This document shows positions 8,362 through 16,118 of a DNA stretch of 64,000 nt, piece by piece. This stretch comes from Streptomyces kurssanovii (GTDB taxonomy: Bacteria > Actinomycetota > Actinomycetes > Streptomycetales > Streptomycetaceae). Made by a program: the position numbers and the translations under genes. The notes under the pieces are model-generated. The model saw only the letters and a program-made list of their open reading frames with translations, had not been told where the DNA came from and searched no databases. Positions within the stretch are counted from its first letter, which is position 1; every line of letters begins with the position of its first letter. Location: contig NZ_BMTN01000004.1 in NCBI RefSeq assembly GCF_014649695.1, positions 186,001-250,000 on the forward strand, written 5' to 3'.

Positions 8362-8808
8362 ATGCCTGACCTGTCCCACGGTACTGACGCGGACGTCGCC
8401 GCCGTGAACTCGCTCCGCTCGGCCGTCATGCGGCTGGGCCGCCGCCTGAAGCACCAGCGCGTCGACGAATCGCTGAGCCCCACCGAGATGTCGGTGCTCG
8501 GCACACTCGCCCGCTGCGGCTCGGCCACCCCCGGTGAGCTGGCCCGCAAGGAACACGTGCAGCCGCCGTCGATGACCCGCATCGTGGCACTGCTCGAGGC
8601 CAAGGGACTCGTCCGGCTCGAGCCGCACCCCGACGACCGCCGGCAGAAGGTGGTCAGTCAGACCGCACAGGCGGAGACCATGCTCGAGGAGTCCCGCCGC
8701 AAGCGGAACGCCTGGCTGGCCTCGCTCGCCGAAGGTCTGGACGAGGAGGAGTGGGCGAAGCTGCGCGAAGCCGCCCCCGTCCTGGAGAAGCTCGCACACC
8801 TGCAATGA
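8362..8808 (+). CDS. MarR family transcriptional regulator
   Basis: A 148-residue winged-helix repressor. Helices resembling RSAVMRLGRRLKHQR and LSPTEMSVLGTLARCGSATP lead to the recognition region (ELARKEHVQPPSMTRIVALLEAKGLV), and the wing contains the near-universal MarR DDRR motif (EPHPDDRRQKVV). Start ATG 8362 is chosen because MPDLSHG begins right after the dyads; no Shine-Dalgarno is evident, so the mRNA may be leaderless. It precedes an MFS exporter by 66 nt on the same strand, a classic repressor-efflux pair whose inducer is probably the exported compound. Confidence 0.88.
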   Translation: MPDLSHGTDADVAAVNSLRSAVMRLGRRLKHQRVDESLSPTEMSVLGTLARCGSATPGELARKEHVQPPSMTRIVALLEAKGLVRLEPHPDDRRQKVVSQTAQAETMLEESRRKRNAWLASLAEGLDEEEWAKLREAAPVLEKLAHLQ

Positions 8809-8874
8809 CGGCGGGCGGAAGCGCAGCCCGTCCGCCCGCACGCCCCACACGCACGCCTTGAGGAGGCGACCCTT

Positions 8875-10224
8875 TTGAGTACGGGATCCGGAGCAGACTC
8901 CGCCCCCGCACCGACCGACCCCGACACCCTGACCACCCGGCCCGACCGCAAGCAGAGCATGTTCAGCTCGCTGAAGATCCGTAACTACCGGCTCTTCGCG
9001 ACCGGACAGGTCGTGTCCAACACCGGCACCTGGATGCAGCGCATCGCCCAGGACTGGCTGGTGCTCAGCCTGACCGGATCCGCGTCCGCCGTCGGCATCA
9101 CCATCGCGCTGCAGTTCCTCCCCATGCTTCTCCTCGGCCTGTACGGCGGGGTGCTCGCGGACCGGCTGCCCAAGCGGCAGCTGCTGCTCGCCACACAGGC
9201 CGCGATGGGCCTCACCGGCCTGGCGCTCGCCGTGCTCACCCTCAGCGGCCACGTCCAGGTCTGGCACGTCTACCTGACGGCGTTCCTGCTCGGCCTCGTC
9301 ACCGTCGTCGACAACCCGGCCCGCCAGTCGTTCGTCGCCGAGATGGTCGGCCCCGGCCAGCTGCGCAACGCCGTCTCCCTCAACTCGGCCAACTTCCAGT
9401 CCGCACGCCTCGTGGGACCCGCCGTGGCCGGTGTGCTGATCACCGCCGTCGGCAGCGGATACGCCTTCCTGCTCAACGGTCTGTCCTTCATCGCGCCCAT
9501 CGCCGGACTGCTGATGATGCGGGCCTCCGAACTCCACAAGGTCGAGCGCGCGCCGAGGGGCAAGGGCCAGCTCCGTGAAGGGCTGCGGTACGTCGCCGGC
9601 CGGCCCGAGCTGATCTGGCCGATCGTCCTCGTCGGCTTCATCGGCACCTTCGGTTTCAACTTCCCGATCTGGCTGTCCGCGTTCGTCGACGACGTCTTCC
9701 ACGGCGACGCCGGTACGTACGGCCTGCTCAACACGCTGATGGCCGCCGGCTCCCTGGCCGGCGCGCTGCTCGCCGCCCGGCGCGGCACCTCACGGCTGCG
9801 GCTGCTCGTCGGCGCCGCGGTGCTCTTCGGGGTGCTGGAGATCGTGACCGCCTTCGCCCCGGCGTTCTGGATCTTCGCGGTGATGATGGTCCCGATCGGC
9901 ATGTTCGGCCTGACGGTCAACGTCACCGCCAACTCGAGCGTCCAGATGGCGACGGATCCGCTCATGCGGGGCCGCGTGATGAGCCTGTTCATGATGGTCT
10001 TCACCGGCGGCACGCCGCTGGGCGCGCCGCTCGTCGGCTGGGTCACGGACACGTACGGCGCCCGCGTCGGCTTCGCCGCGGGCGGCGCGGTGGCCGCGGT
10101 GGCGGCGGCCGGCGTCGGCGTGATGCTGGCACGGGTCGGCGGCCTGCGCCTGTCGGTCGGCTGGCACCGGGGGCATCCGCAGGTGCGGTTCGTGGCGCGG
10201 GAGGGGCTGACGACGGCGGCGTAG
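8875..10224 (+). CDS. MFS transporter (EntS-like exporter)
   Basis: A 449-residue major facilitator with about 12 helices. The N-terminal half carries NTGTWMQRIAQDWLVLSLTG and the loop DRLPKRQLLL (the DRxxRR-like cytoplasmic loop), typical of the DUF894/enterobactin-exporter branch. TTG at 8875 is used as start because GAGGAGG (8860-8866) sits at proper distance; an internal ATG at 8959 would remove the polar N-tail only. Co-directional with and 66 nt after the MarR gene, it is probably a drug or metabolite exporter under MarR control. Confidence 0.88.
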   Translation: MSTGSGADSAPAPTDPDTLTTRPDRKQSMFSSLKIRNYRLFATGQVVSNTGTWMQRIAQDWLVLSLTGSASAVGITIALQFLPMLLLGLYGGVLADRLPKRQLLLATQAAMGLTGLALAVLTLSGHVQVWHVYLTAFLLGLVTVVDNPARQSFVAEMVGPGQLRNAVSLNSANFQSARLVGPAVAGVLITAVGSGYAFLLNGLSFIAPIAGLLMMRASELHKVERAPRGKGQLREGLRYVAGRPELIWPIVLVGFIGTFGFNFPIWLSAFVDDVFHGDAGTYGLLNTLMAAGSLAGALLAARRGTSRLRLLVGAAVLFGVLEIVTAFAPAFWIFAVMMVPIGMFGLTVNVTANSSVQMATDPLMRGRVMSLFMMVFTGGTPLGAPLVGWVTDTYGARVGFAAGGAVAAVAAAGVGVMLARVGGLRLSVGWHRGHPQVRFVAREGLTTAA

Positions 10225-10276
10225 CCCTTGGGGCGGGCGGCTGCGGGTGCGTGTCGCCTGCGGCGGGCCTGTTCCC

Positions 10277-10545
10277 CTACCCGCCCCTTCCCGAAACCGG
10301 GCTCCGCCCGGACGCGTTCACCGCGCTTCGCGCGGTGTTTCTGGGGCTCCTCCCCCTACGCCTGGCGGCGTGGGGGGACCCCCACCGGACCCCCGCGCCT
10401 CAATCGCCGGCGAGGCTGACAAAGTCAGCCCGCCCGGGGGCACCTCCCACGGCCGCCAGGCCGTAGGGGGAGATTGAGGGCACCGCGCGGAGCGCGGTAC
10501 GGGGCACGGGGCCCGGGGCTTGCCCCGGTTCGGGGGGCGGGGTAG
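10277..10545. repeat. nested composite palindrome in an intergenic region
   Basis: The gap 10225-10591 between the MFS gene and thpR holds one long imperfect inverted repeat. Outer arms begin CTACCCGCCCC (10277 on) and end GGCGGGGTAG. The next shell pairs CCCGAAACCGGGC with the CCGGTTCGGG side, then CACCGCGCTTCGCGCGGTG with its partner CACCGCGCGGAGCGCGGT. Inside, CTCCCCCTACGCCTGGCGG pairs with CCGCCAGGCCGTAGGGGGAG. A shell CCTCAATC (10398-10405)/GATTGAGG (10472-10479) and the perfect hairpin GGCTGAC-AAA-GTCAGCC (10414-10430) complete it. I recall similar CAATCGCCGGCGAGGCTG blocks dispersed in streptomycete intergenic DNA; no gene is present. Confidence 0.75.
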
Positions 10546-10591
10546 TGGAAACGCCCCGCGCAGCGGAGCCACCGCGCGGCACACTGACCCC

Positions 10592-11161
10592 ATGAGACTC
10601 TTCGCCGCCGTACTCCCACCCCCCACGGCCGTCGACGAACTCGCCACCGAGGTCGCAGCCCTCCGTCGGCTCCCCGCCGCCGACACACTCCGCTGGACCG
10701 GGCACGCCGGGTGGCACTTCACGCTCGCGTTCATGGGGGAGGTCGACGACGAGGTCGTGCCCGAGCTGCGGGAGCGGCTGGCGCGGGCGGCGCACAGGAC
10801 GTCGGCGTTCCCGCTGCGGCTGCACCAGGGTGGCCGGTTCGGGCACCGCGCGCTGTGGGTCGGGGCAGCCGGCGATCTGGAGGAGATGCGGCTGCTGGCC
10901 GAACGTTCGGACGCCGCGGCCCGCCGCGCCGGCGTGAGCATGGAGGAGCACCGCCGCTATCAGGCGCACCTGACGATCGCCCGGGCCCGTGAGGCGGGTG
11001 ACCTGCGTCCGTACGTCGAGGCGCTGGCCGCGTTCGAGGGCACCCCGTGGCAGGTGGCCGACCTCGCCCTCCTACGAAGCAATCTGCCGGTCAGCGGGGT
11101 GCCGGGTGAGCAGCCCCGGTACGAAGTGGTCGGTTCCTGGCCCCTCGGCGGCGCGGGTTAA
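10592..11161 (+). CDS. thpR: RNA 2',3'-cyclic phosphodiesterase (2H family)
   Basis: A 189-residue 2H phosphoesterase, formerly called 2'-5' RNA ligase. The two catalytic HxTx tetrads are present as HFTL (residues ~45-48) and HLTI (~127-130), correctly spaced, and the N-terminus MRLFAAVLPP matches the family start. Members open 2',3'-cyclic phosphates on RNA ends. The ATG at 10592 follows a GC-rich leader with no clear ribosome site. A very small hydrophobic ORF follows 9 nt after the stop. Confidence 0.9.
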   Translation: MRLFAAVLPPPTAVDELATEVAALRRLPAADTLRWTGHAGWHFTLAFMGEVDDEVVPELRERLARAAHRTSAFPLRLHQGGRFGHRALWVGAAGDLEEMRLLAERSDAAARRAGVSMEEHRRYQAHLTIARAREAGDLRPYVEALAAFEGTPWQVADLALLRSNLPVSGVPGEQPRYEVVGSWPLGGAG

Positions 11162-11170
11162 CCTCGACGG

Positions 11171-11257
11171 GTGAATCCCAAGACCAGAAACCAGATCATG
11201 GCCGCGGCGCTGGTGCTGATGTTCGTGATCGTCGCCGTGGCCGCCGCCGTCGGCTGA
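11171..11257 (+). CDS. 28-residue putative small membrane protein
   Basis: GTG at 11171 opens a 28-codon frame ending at TGA 11255. The peptide begins MNPKTRNQ and continues as one uninterrupted hydrophobic helix (IMAAALVLMFVIVAVAAAVG), so it would be a single-pass membrane micro-protein with a basic cytoplasmic head. It starts 9 nt after thpR and is probably co-transcribed. The Shine-Dalgarno is weak (CGACGG). The clean basic-then-hydrophobic design argues against chance, but no family is recognised. Confidence 0.5.
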   Translation: MNPKTRNQIMAAALVLMFVIVAVAAAVG

Positions 11258-11366
11258 CGCGTCCCGCGACCGGCCGGCCGAACACGCAGGTATCCGCCTC
11301 CGCGCGGCGATGGGCCCGCCGTGCCGGGATCCGGCGCCGGGCGGCTCGCCGTCGAAGGAGCCGTAC

Positions 11367-12560
11367 ATGCCGGACGACAGACCGCCGTTGACGATCACCG
11401 CGGGTGGGGGGAGCGGCCGGTGGACGTTGCGCGCGCCCGGCGGGACGCTGAGCAGTCCCGTCGTCGTGGGCGACACCGTCCATGTCGTGGTCTCCGACAG
11501 CCGGATCGGCGCGGTGGACGCGCACGGGGGCCGGGTCCGCTGGTGCAGCGACGAGCTGACGAAACCGGACGGCGAAGGCATCATCCGCGCCGGAGGGACC
11601 GTGGTCGTCCCGGTGAACCGGGACTACGAGCGCAGCGGTTTCGTCGCCCTGGACGCGGAGACGGGCGAGGTGCGGTGGAAGCGCCGCAGGAGCCGGCTGC
11701 GGCAGGCCGTGGCGGCCGGTTCGGCCGTCGTGCTGTGGAACGACGAGGACGGCGGTCAGATCACCGGGGTGGACGCCTCGACCGGTGAGACCCTCTGGGA
11801 GGACGAGTTCAGCAAGATCTACGGCCTGCTGGTGAGGGGCGGGACCGTGATCCTCGACACCGCGGGCTTCCGGGCCCTCGACGCCCGTACCGGCGACGAG
11901 CTGTGGCAGAACGGCTACGGCGATCTGCTCGGGCAGGGGGAGGAGGCCGACGCCGCCCTGTTCCACACCTGGCGCCGCGGCGAGCTCTGCGTGCGGGCGA
12001 CGGACACGGGCGAGGTGCTGAGCAGGACCTCGTTCCCGAAGCGGGTGGTGAAGGACCTCGGTCCCCCGCCCGCCCTGGTCGACGGCGGCCGGGCGCTGTT
12101 CTCCGAGGCCCTCGGGCGCCGGATCCGGCTTCTCGCCTGGTCGGGCCGGGACCGGGCGACGCCCCTGATCGGCGTCCGGCTGGGTCTCCGCCGCTTCACC
12201 TCGTTCTCGCAACCCGCCGTGTGCGTGGGCGACCGGGTGTACGCGACGACGTGGCGGGACCGGCTGTACGTCGCCGAGGCCGGCGGGCGGCGCGGTCTGC
12301 GGCGACTGCGCCTGACCGCCCGTGACGGCCGTGCGGTGGACGCGGATAAGATCGCGGCCGGCCACCGGCACCTGTTCGTCTCCGACGGGGACACGGTCGG
12401 GGCCGTCCGCGACGGCCGGCTGTTGTGGGCGGCGCATTCGGGCGTCCGGGGGCGGCCGGTGCCGCTGGGAGCCGACCGGGTGCTGTTCCTTGCCTCGAGC
12501 CGGGACGGGACCGAAGGGCTCCTGCACTGTGCGGACGCGGAGACCGGCCGCCGGAGCTGA
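11367..12560 (+). CDS. PQQ-binding-like beta-propeller protein
   Basis: A 397-residue protein built of repeated beta-propeller blades of the PQQ/BamB-like type. Visible blade cores include FVALDAETGEVRWK, ITGVDASTGETLWED and FRALDARTGDELWQ, each with the AxDxxTGxxxW pattern. There is no signal peptide or membrane segment, so it is probably cytoplasmic. Start ATG 11367 (MPDDRPP) is set by GAAGGAG 5 nt upstream. In streptomycetes such domains often accompany kinases as sensor parts; here it stands alone, and its ligand is unknown. Confidence 0.75.
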   Translation: MPDDRPPLTITAGGGSGRWTLRAPGGTLSSPVVVGDTVHVVVSDSRIGAVDAHGGRVRWCSDELTKPDGEGIIRAGGTVVVPVNRDYERSGFVALDAETGEVRWKRRRSRLRQAVAAGSAVVLWNDEDGGQITGVDASTGETLWEDEFSKIYGLLVRGGTVILDTAGFRALDARTGDELWQNGYGDLLGQGEEADAALFHTWRRGELCVRATDTGEVLSRTSFPKRVVKDLGPPPALVDGGRALFSEALGRRIRLLAWSGRDRATPLIGVRLGLRRFTSFSQPAVCVGDRVYATTWRDRLYVAEAGGRRGLRRLRLTARDGRAVDADKIAAGHRHLFVSDGDTVGAVRDGRLLWAAHSGVRGRPVPLGADRVLFLASSRDGTEGLLHCADAETGRRS

Positions 12561-12607
12561 CTCCGCGCCCGGTGTCCCTCAGGACCCGTCCCTGCGCGAA
12601 GTGGTGC

Positions 12608-12638
12608 TTGCTTCGAGCGCGCTCGAAGGCGTTGGCTT
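12608..12638 (+). promoter_or_regulatory. MerR-type promoter with perfect 18-bp palindrome
   Basis: CTTCGAGCGCGCTCGAAG (12611-12628) is perfectly palindromic and overlaps a -35 TTGCTT (12608-12613). A 19-bp spacer places the -10 at TGGCTT (12633-12638), so transcription should start about 12645, next to the ATG at 12646. This stretched spacer filled by a dyad is the MerR-family pattern. No merR gene flanks the aldo/keto reductase, so the regulator must be elsewhere. Confidence 0.55.
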
Positions 12639-12645
12639 GGACGTC

Positions 12646-13635
12646 ATGAAGTACACGCAGCTCGGACGCACCGGACTCAAGGTCAGCCGACTCGTCCTCG
12701 GCACAATGAACTTCGGCCCCCAGACCGACGAGGCCACGAGCCACGGCATCATGGACTCGGCCCTCGACGCGGGCATCAACTTCTTCGACACGGCCAACGT
12801 CTACGGCTGGGGCGAGAACAAAGGCCGCACGGAAGAGATCATCGGCAGCTGGTTCGCCAAGGGCGAGGGGCGCCGTGACAAGGTCGTGCTCGCCACCAAG
12901 GTGTACGCGAACATGGGCACGGACGGCGAGGTCTGGCCCAACCACGACAAGCTCTCGGCGCTCAACATCCGCCGTGCGGTGGACGCTTCGCTCAAGCGCC
13001 TGCAGACCGACCACATCGACCTCTACCAGTTCCACCACATCGACCGGAGCACCCCGGTCGAGGAGATCTGGCAGGCCATCGACGTACTGATCCAGCAGGG
13101 CAAGATCCTCTACGCGGGCTCCTCCAACTTCCCCGGCTGGAAGATCGCCCAGACCAACGAGACGGCCCGCCGTCTCGGTTCGCTGGGGCTGGTCAGCGAG
13201 CAGTGCCTGTACAACCTGGCCGAGCGCCGTGCCGAGATGGAGGTCGTCCCGGCCGCCCAGGAGTACGGCCTCGGCGTCATCCCCTGGTCGCCGCTGCACG
13301 GCGGACTGCTCGGCGGGGTGCTCAAGAAGGAGAACGAAGGCTCCCGGCGGGCGACCGGCCGCAGCGCGGACGCGCTGGCCGACACGGCCGTGCGGGAGAA
13401 GGTGCAGGCGTACGAGGACCTGCTCGACAAGCACGGCCTGGAGCCCGGCGAGGCGGCGCTCGCCTGGCTGCTGACCCGTCCGGGTGTGACGGGCCCGATC
13501 GTCGGCCCGCGCACGGCGGAGCAACTGGAGTCGGCGCTGCGGGCGCTGGAGCTGGAGCTGAGCGAGGAACTGCTCACGGGCCTCGACGAGATCTTCCCGG
13601 GACCGGGCCCCTCCCCGGAGGCCTTCGCGTGGTGA
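12646..13635 (+). CDS. aldo/keto reductase
   Basis: A 329-residue NAD(P)H-dependent oxidoreductase with a TIM-barrel fold. The opening MKYTQLGRTGLKVSRLVLGT and the catalytic tetrad are present: Asp and Tyr in FFDTANVYG, Lys in VVLATKVY and His in YQFHHID. It belongs with the YghZ/Kv-beta-like aldo/keto reductases that reduce aldehydes and ketones. The ATG at 12646 is likely at or next to the transcription start. The MerR-type promoter suggests induction by a stress signal or electrophile. Substrate is not predictable. Confidence 0.9.
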   Translation: MKYTQLGRTGLKVSRLVLGTMNFGPQTDEATSHGIMDSALDAGINFFDTANVYGWGENKGRTEEIIGSWFAKGEGRRDKVVLATKVYANMGTDGEVWPNHDKLSALNIRRAVDASLKRLQTDHIDLYQFHHIDRSTPVEEIWQAIDVLIQQGKILYAGSSNFPGWKIAQTNETARRLGSLGLVSEQCLYNLAERRAEMEVVPAAQEYGLGVIPWSPLHGGLLGGVLKKENEGSRRATGRSADALADTAVREKVQAYEDLLDKHGLEPGEAALAWLLTRPGVTGPIVGPRTAEQLESALRALELELSEELLTGLDEIFPGPGPSPEAFAW

Positions 13636-13640
13636 GCCTC

Positions 13641-13670
13641 GGCCGCCGCTCCCTGCCGGGGGCGGCGGCC
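13641..13670. terminator. hairpin between convergent AKR and Uma2 genes
   Basis: GGCCGCCGC (13641-13649) and GCGGCGGCC (13662-13670) form a 9-bp perfect stem in the 51-nt gap between two convergent genes. It can serve both directions. No T-tract follows, as is usual in this genus. Confidence 0.5.
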
Positions 13671-13686
13671 CACGCCCGGCGCGGGC

Positions 13687-14274
13687 TCACTCGCGAGGGA
13701 AGTCGGCGGTGGTGAGCGTGAGGCCGACGGGGGTGTCGGTGAGATCGAGGTCCGTGCCGAAGACGACGGCCGTCTCCGTCGTGTAGTCGCCCTCCTTCGG
13801 GCCGGTGTAGAGGTGGCACTTGCGCTGGTACGGGTCGGCGACGAGGTAGGCGGGGACCCCCGCTGCGGCGTACGCGGCCTTCTTGGGGCCGTAGTCGTTG
13901 TGCCCCGTGCCCTTGGAGACGACCTCGGCCACGAACTCGACGTCCTGGTGGCGCCAGCGGCCCGATTCGTCCTTCCCGGCACCGTCCCTGAGCTTGGCGA
14001 CATCCGGAGCGAAGCCGTTCAGCGTCCCGGGAAAGTCGATCCGTACGTCCGACATCACCGTGACGTCCATGCCGAAGCGGTCCTCGAGCGCCCGCACGAT
14101 CCGGCGGATGATCTGCCAGCGGATGTCCCTTTGCGGCGACATGAAGACGGCCCCCTCGACGACCTCGACCTTGAATCCCTCGGGGGCGGACTCGAGCCAC
14201 TGGAACATCTCGTCCAGGGTGCGTTCGTCGCTGTTCTCGGCCATTTCGATCCTGCGCTCGTCCAAGGCGGTCAT
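13687..14274 (-). CDS. Uma2 family (DUF820) restriction-endonuclease-fold protein
   Basis: A 195-residue protein of the Uma2/DUF820 family. Typical features are EVVEGAVFMSPQRDIRWQ at the front, FAPDVAKL, and the catalytic-like VEFVAEVVSKGTGHNDYGPKKAAYAAAGVPAYLVADP, where Asp, Glu and Lys of a PD-(D/E)xK-type site would lie. The family is heavily duplicated in streptomycetes and cyanobacteria and its cellular role is unknown. Start ATG 14274 is chosen for the GGAG upstream; an extra 26 codons of open frame precede it. A second Uma2 gene lies at 25.4 kb. Confidence 0.82.
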   Translation of the reverse strand: MTALDERRIEMAENSDERTLDEMFQWLESAPEGFKVEVVEGAVFMSPQRDIRWQIIRRIVRALEDRFGMDVTVMSDVRIDFPGTLNGFAPDVAKLRDGAGKDESGRWRHQDVEFVAEVVSKGTGHNDYGPKKAAYAAAGVPAYLVADPYQRKCHLYTGPKEGDYTTETAVVFGTDLDLTDTPVGLTLTTADFPRE

Positions 14275-14364
14275 CGTGGCGCTCCTCCCCGGCTGCCGCT
14301 CGAACGAGTGCAGCCGCGCGGTACAACGATACTGACCGTGACCGGTCACCACCCCGGAACAGGG

Positions 14365-14889
14365 TCAGGCGCCGCTCAGCCAGCCCGCCGCGTCCAGGCG
14401 GATGCCGCCCGGCGGGGTGACGGTGCGCAGGTCGGATTCGAGGTCGCGCAGGCGGTCGGGGCCGATCGTCCGCGCCCATTCCGCGCGCAGTTCGTCGAAG
14501 ATCGCCGCCGAGCGGGCGAGGGCGTCGAAGCCGTGCGGGGTGAGGCGGATCAGCTTGCGGCGGGCGTCGGCCGGGTCGTCGGCGCGTTCCGCGTAGCCGA
14601 GGGAGAGCAGGCGGTCGATGGTCTTGCCGGCCGCCTGTTTGGAGACGCCGAGGCGGCGGCCGAGGTCGCTGGCGGTGGCCCCTTCCGCGCCGATGGCCTG
14701 CATGGCGAAGCCGTGGGCGGGCCGTACGTCGGGATGGCCCTGCCCGGCCAGTTCGGCGTGCAGCTTGTCGATGAGCGAGCGGAACCCGGCGAAGAGGAGC
14801 AGGGGCAGCTCGTAGCCGGGCGGGTCGGTGACCGCCTTGCGCTGTTCGACAACCTGGTTTACGTTCTCACGGAGCGGTTCGTCAACCAT
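14365..14889 (-). CDS. MarR family regulator
   Basis: A 174-residue winged-helix regulator. The recognition helix region is ATASDLGRRLGVSKQAAGKTIDRL and the wing contains the DDPADARRKLIRLT motif of MarR proteins. I prefer the ATG at 14889 (MVDEPLRENV) over 14898, because a good -10 hexamer, TACAAT (minus strand 14902-14897), lies 7 nt upstream, which would make the message leaderless. It diverges from the AhpD-like gene with only 23 nt between starts, so one operator could control both. Confidence 0.83.
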   Translation of the reverse strand: MVDEPLRENVNQVVEQRKAVTDPPGYELPLLLFAGFRSLIDKLHAELAGQGHPDVRPAHGFAMQAIGAEGATASDLGRRLGVSKQAAGKTIDRLLSLGYAERADDPADARRKLIRLTPHGFDALARSAAIFDELRAEWARTIGPDRLRDLESDLRTVTPPGGIRLDAAGWLSGA

Positions 14890-14896
14890 GTTGTCC

Positions 14897-14902
14897 ATTG
14901 TA
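14897..14902 (-). promoter_or_regulatory. -10 element for a leaderless marR mRNA
   Basis: TACAAT on the minus strand ends 7 nt before the ATG at 14889, placing the start point at the initiation codon. The -35 region is poor. This spacing is the main reason for choosing the shorter MarR start. Confidence 0.45.
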
Positions 14903-14912
14903 GGAGCCTGCC

Positions 14913-15422
14913 ATGTTCACCGAGCACACCCTGGAATCCGCCCCGCCCGCGTCCCGCCGTGCCATGGAGGCCACCGCCAAGCGTCTCGGCCGTCTGCCGC
15001 CGGCGGTCGCCAGACTGGCGGAGTCGCCGCACCTGCTGGAGGGTTTCCTCAAGCTGAGCGCCGCCTTCGAGGCGACGACGCTCGACCCGGTCGCCCGTGA
15101 GGTCGTCGTCATGACGGTCGCCGCGCGCAACGAGTGCCATGTGTGCGTGGCCATGCACACCGGGAAGCTGCGCACGCTCGGCGCGGACGAGGAGCTGATC
15201 GCGGCGCTGTCCGGGCAGCGTGCGCTGCACGACGAACGGCTCGAGGCGGTACGGCAGTTCACGCTCGAGGTGTTCCGTACCGCCGGCGCGGTCGGCGACG
15301 GGGAGCTGCGCGTCTTCCTGGCGCACGGTTTCACTTCGCAGAACGCGCTGGAGGTCGTCATGGGCATCGGCACGTACACGATGTCGACGTTCGCGAACCG
15401 GCTGACGCGGGCCGCGCTCTGA
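14913..15422 (+). CDS. AhpD-like carboxymuconolactone decarboxylase family protein
   Basis: A 169-residue all-helical protein with the AhpD-type redox motif E-C-x2-C-x3-H (ECHVCVAMH at about residues 70-78), used to reduce peroxidase partners or act as a small peroxidase. The rest (AREVVVMTVAARNECHVC..., then AFTSQNALEVVMGIGTYTM-like helices) fits the family. It starts at ATG 14913, preceded by TAGGAGCC. Divergence from a MarR gene suggests induction by an oxidant or electrophile, as in OhrR-type systems, though no Ohr protein is nearby. Confidence 0.85.
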   Translation: MFTEHTLESAPPASRRAMEATAKRLGRLPPAVARLAESPHLLEGFLKLSAAFEATTLDPVAREVVVMTVAARNECHVCVAMHTGKLRTLGADEELIAALSGQRALHDERLEAVRQFTLEVFRTAGAVGDGELRVFLAHGFTSQNALEVVMGIGTYTMSTFANRLTRAAL

Positions 15423-15543
15423 GGAGGGGCGGGATCCGGCCGTCGTGGGCCGGGGGTGCCGTGTCTCTCTTCCCTTCTCGGGTCTCACATGCCGCAATGC
15501 CCCCACCAGCCCGTGACCCCCCACACGAAGGCGGACTCCCCCC

Positions 15544-16008
15544 ATGCGGAACTCCCTGAAAAGCAGCACCCTGCTCGCCGTCGCCGCCCTGGCCGTGGCG
15601 ACCCTCGCCATGGCGCCCGCCGCCCACACGGTGACGCCCGAGACGGCGACTCTGTCCTTCGACTGCGGTTCGTACGGCTCCGGCACCGCCACCCTCAAGG
15701 CCGCACAGGACGGTACGGCCGCGACCATCGACCTCTCCACGGCGGCCGTCACCGCGCCCCTGCCCATCGGCGCGAACTCCGTCCGGTCCACGCTCACCCT
15801 GGCCAAGAACGGCACGGACACGGCGACGTTCACCGGCAACTCCAACCCGGCGATCCCCGCGGGCGGCGCCGTCTCCACCGGCCCGCTCGACGGCACGGTC
15901 GCGGCGGGCGACAGCCTCGAGGCGAAGAGCCTGACCGTCGTGGTCTTCGGCATCACCGCCGAGTGCACGGCCACGTCCGCGCAGAACCCGGGCCCGTTCG
16001 TCTTCTGA
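15544..16008 (+). CDS. secreted hypothetical protein
   Basis: A 154-residue exported protein: basic MRNSLKSS, hydrophobic core LLAVAALAVATLAMAPAAH and a likely AxA cleavage near residue 27. The mature part is Thr/Ala/Gly-rich beta structure with two cysteines (FDCGSYGSG and ITAECTATS) that could form a disulfide. No family is recognised. It is monocistronic, followed by a hairpin at 16030-16060. Confidence 0.68.
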   Translation: MRNSLKSSTLLAVAALAVATLAMAPAAHTVTPETATLSFDCGSYGSGTATLKAAQDGTAATIDLSTAAVTAPLPIGANSVRSTLTLAKNGTDTATFTGNSNPAIPAGGAVSTGPLDGTVAAGDSLEAKSLTVVVFGITAECTATSAQNPGPFVF

Positions 16009-16029
16009 CACCGGTCCCGAACGGTCGCG

Positions 16030-16060
16030 GCCCGGCCCACGTCCCCACCGAGGGCCGGGC
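16030..16060 (+). terminator. terminator hairpin after the secreted-protein gene
   Basis: GCCCGGCCC (16030-16038) pairs with GGGCCGGGC (16052-16060) across a 13-nt loop, 22 nt after the stop codon. Confidence 0.55.
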
Positions 16061-16118
16061 GCGCGCGTCGGCCCGGCGTACGGGAATACCCGCGCCGGGC
16101 GGCGCTGTTGCCGTCGGC

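Noticed and set aside
12611-12628. LexA box at the aldo/keto reductase promoter
   Set aside because: TCGA half-sites are 6 bp apart, not 8; the layout fits a MerR operator instead.
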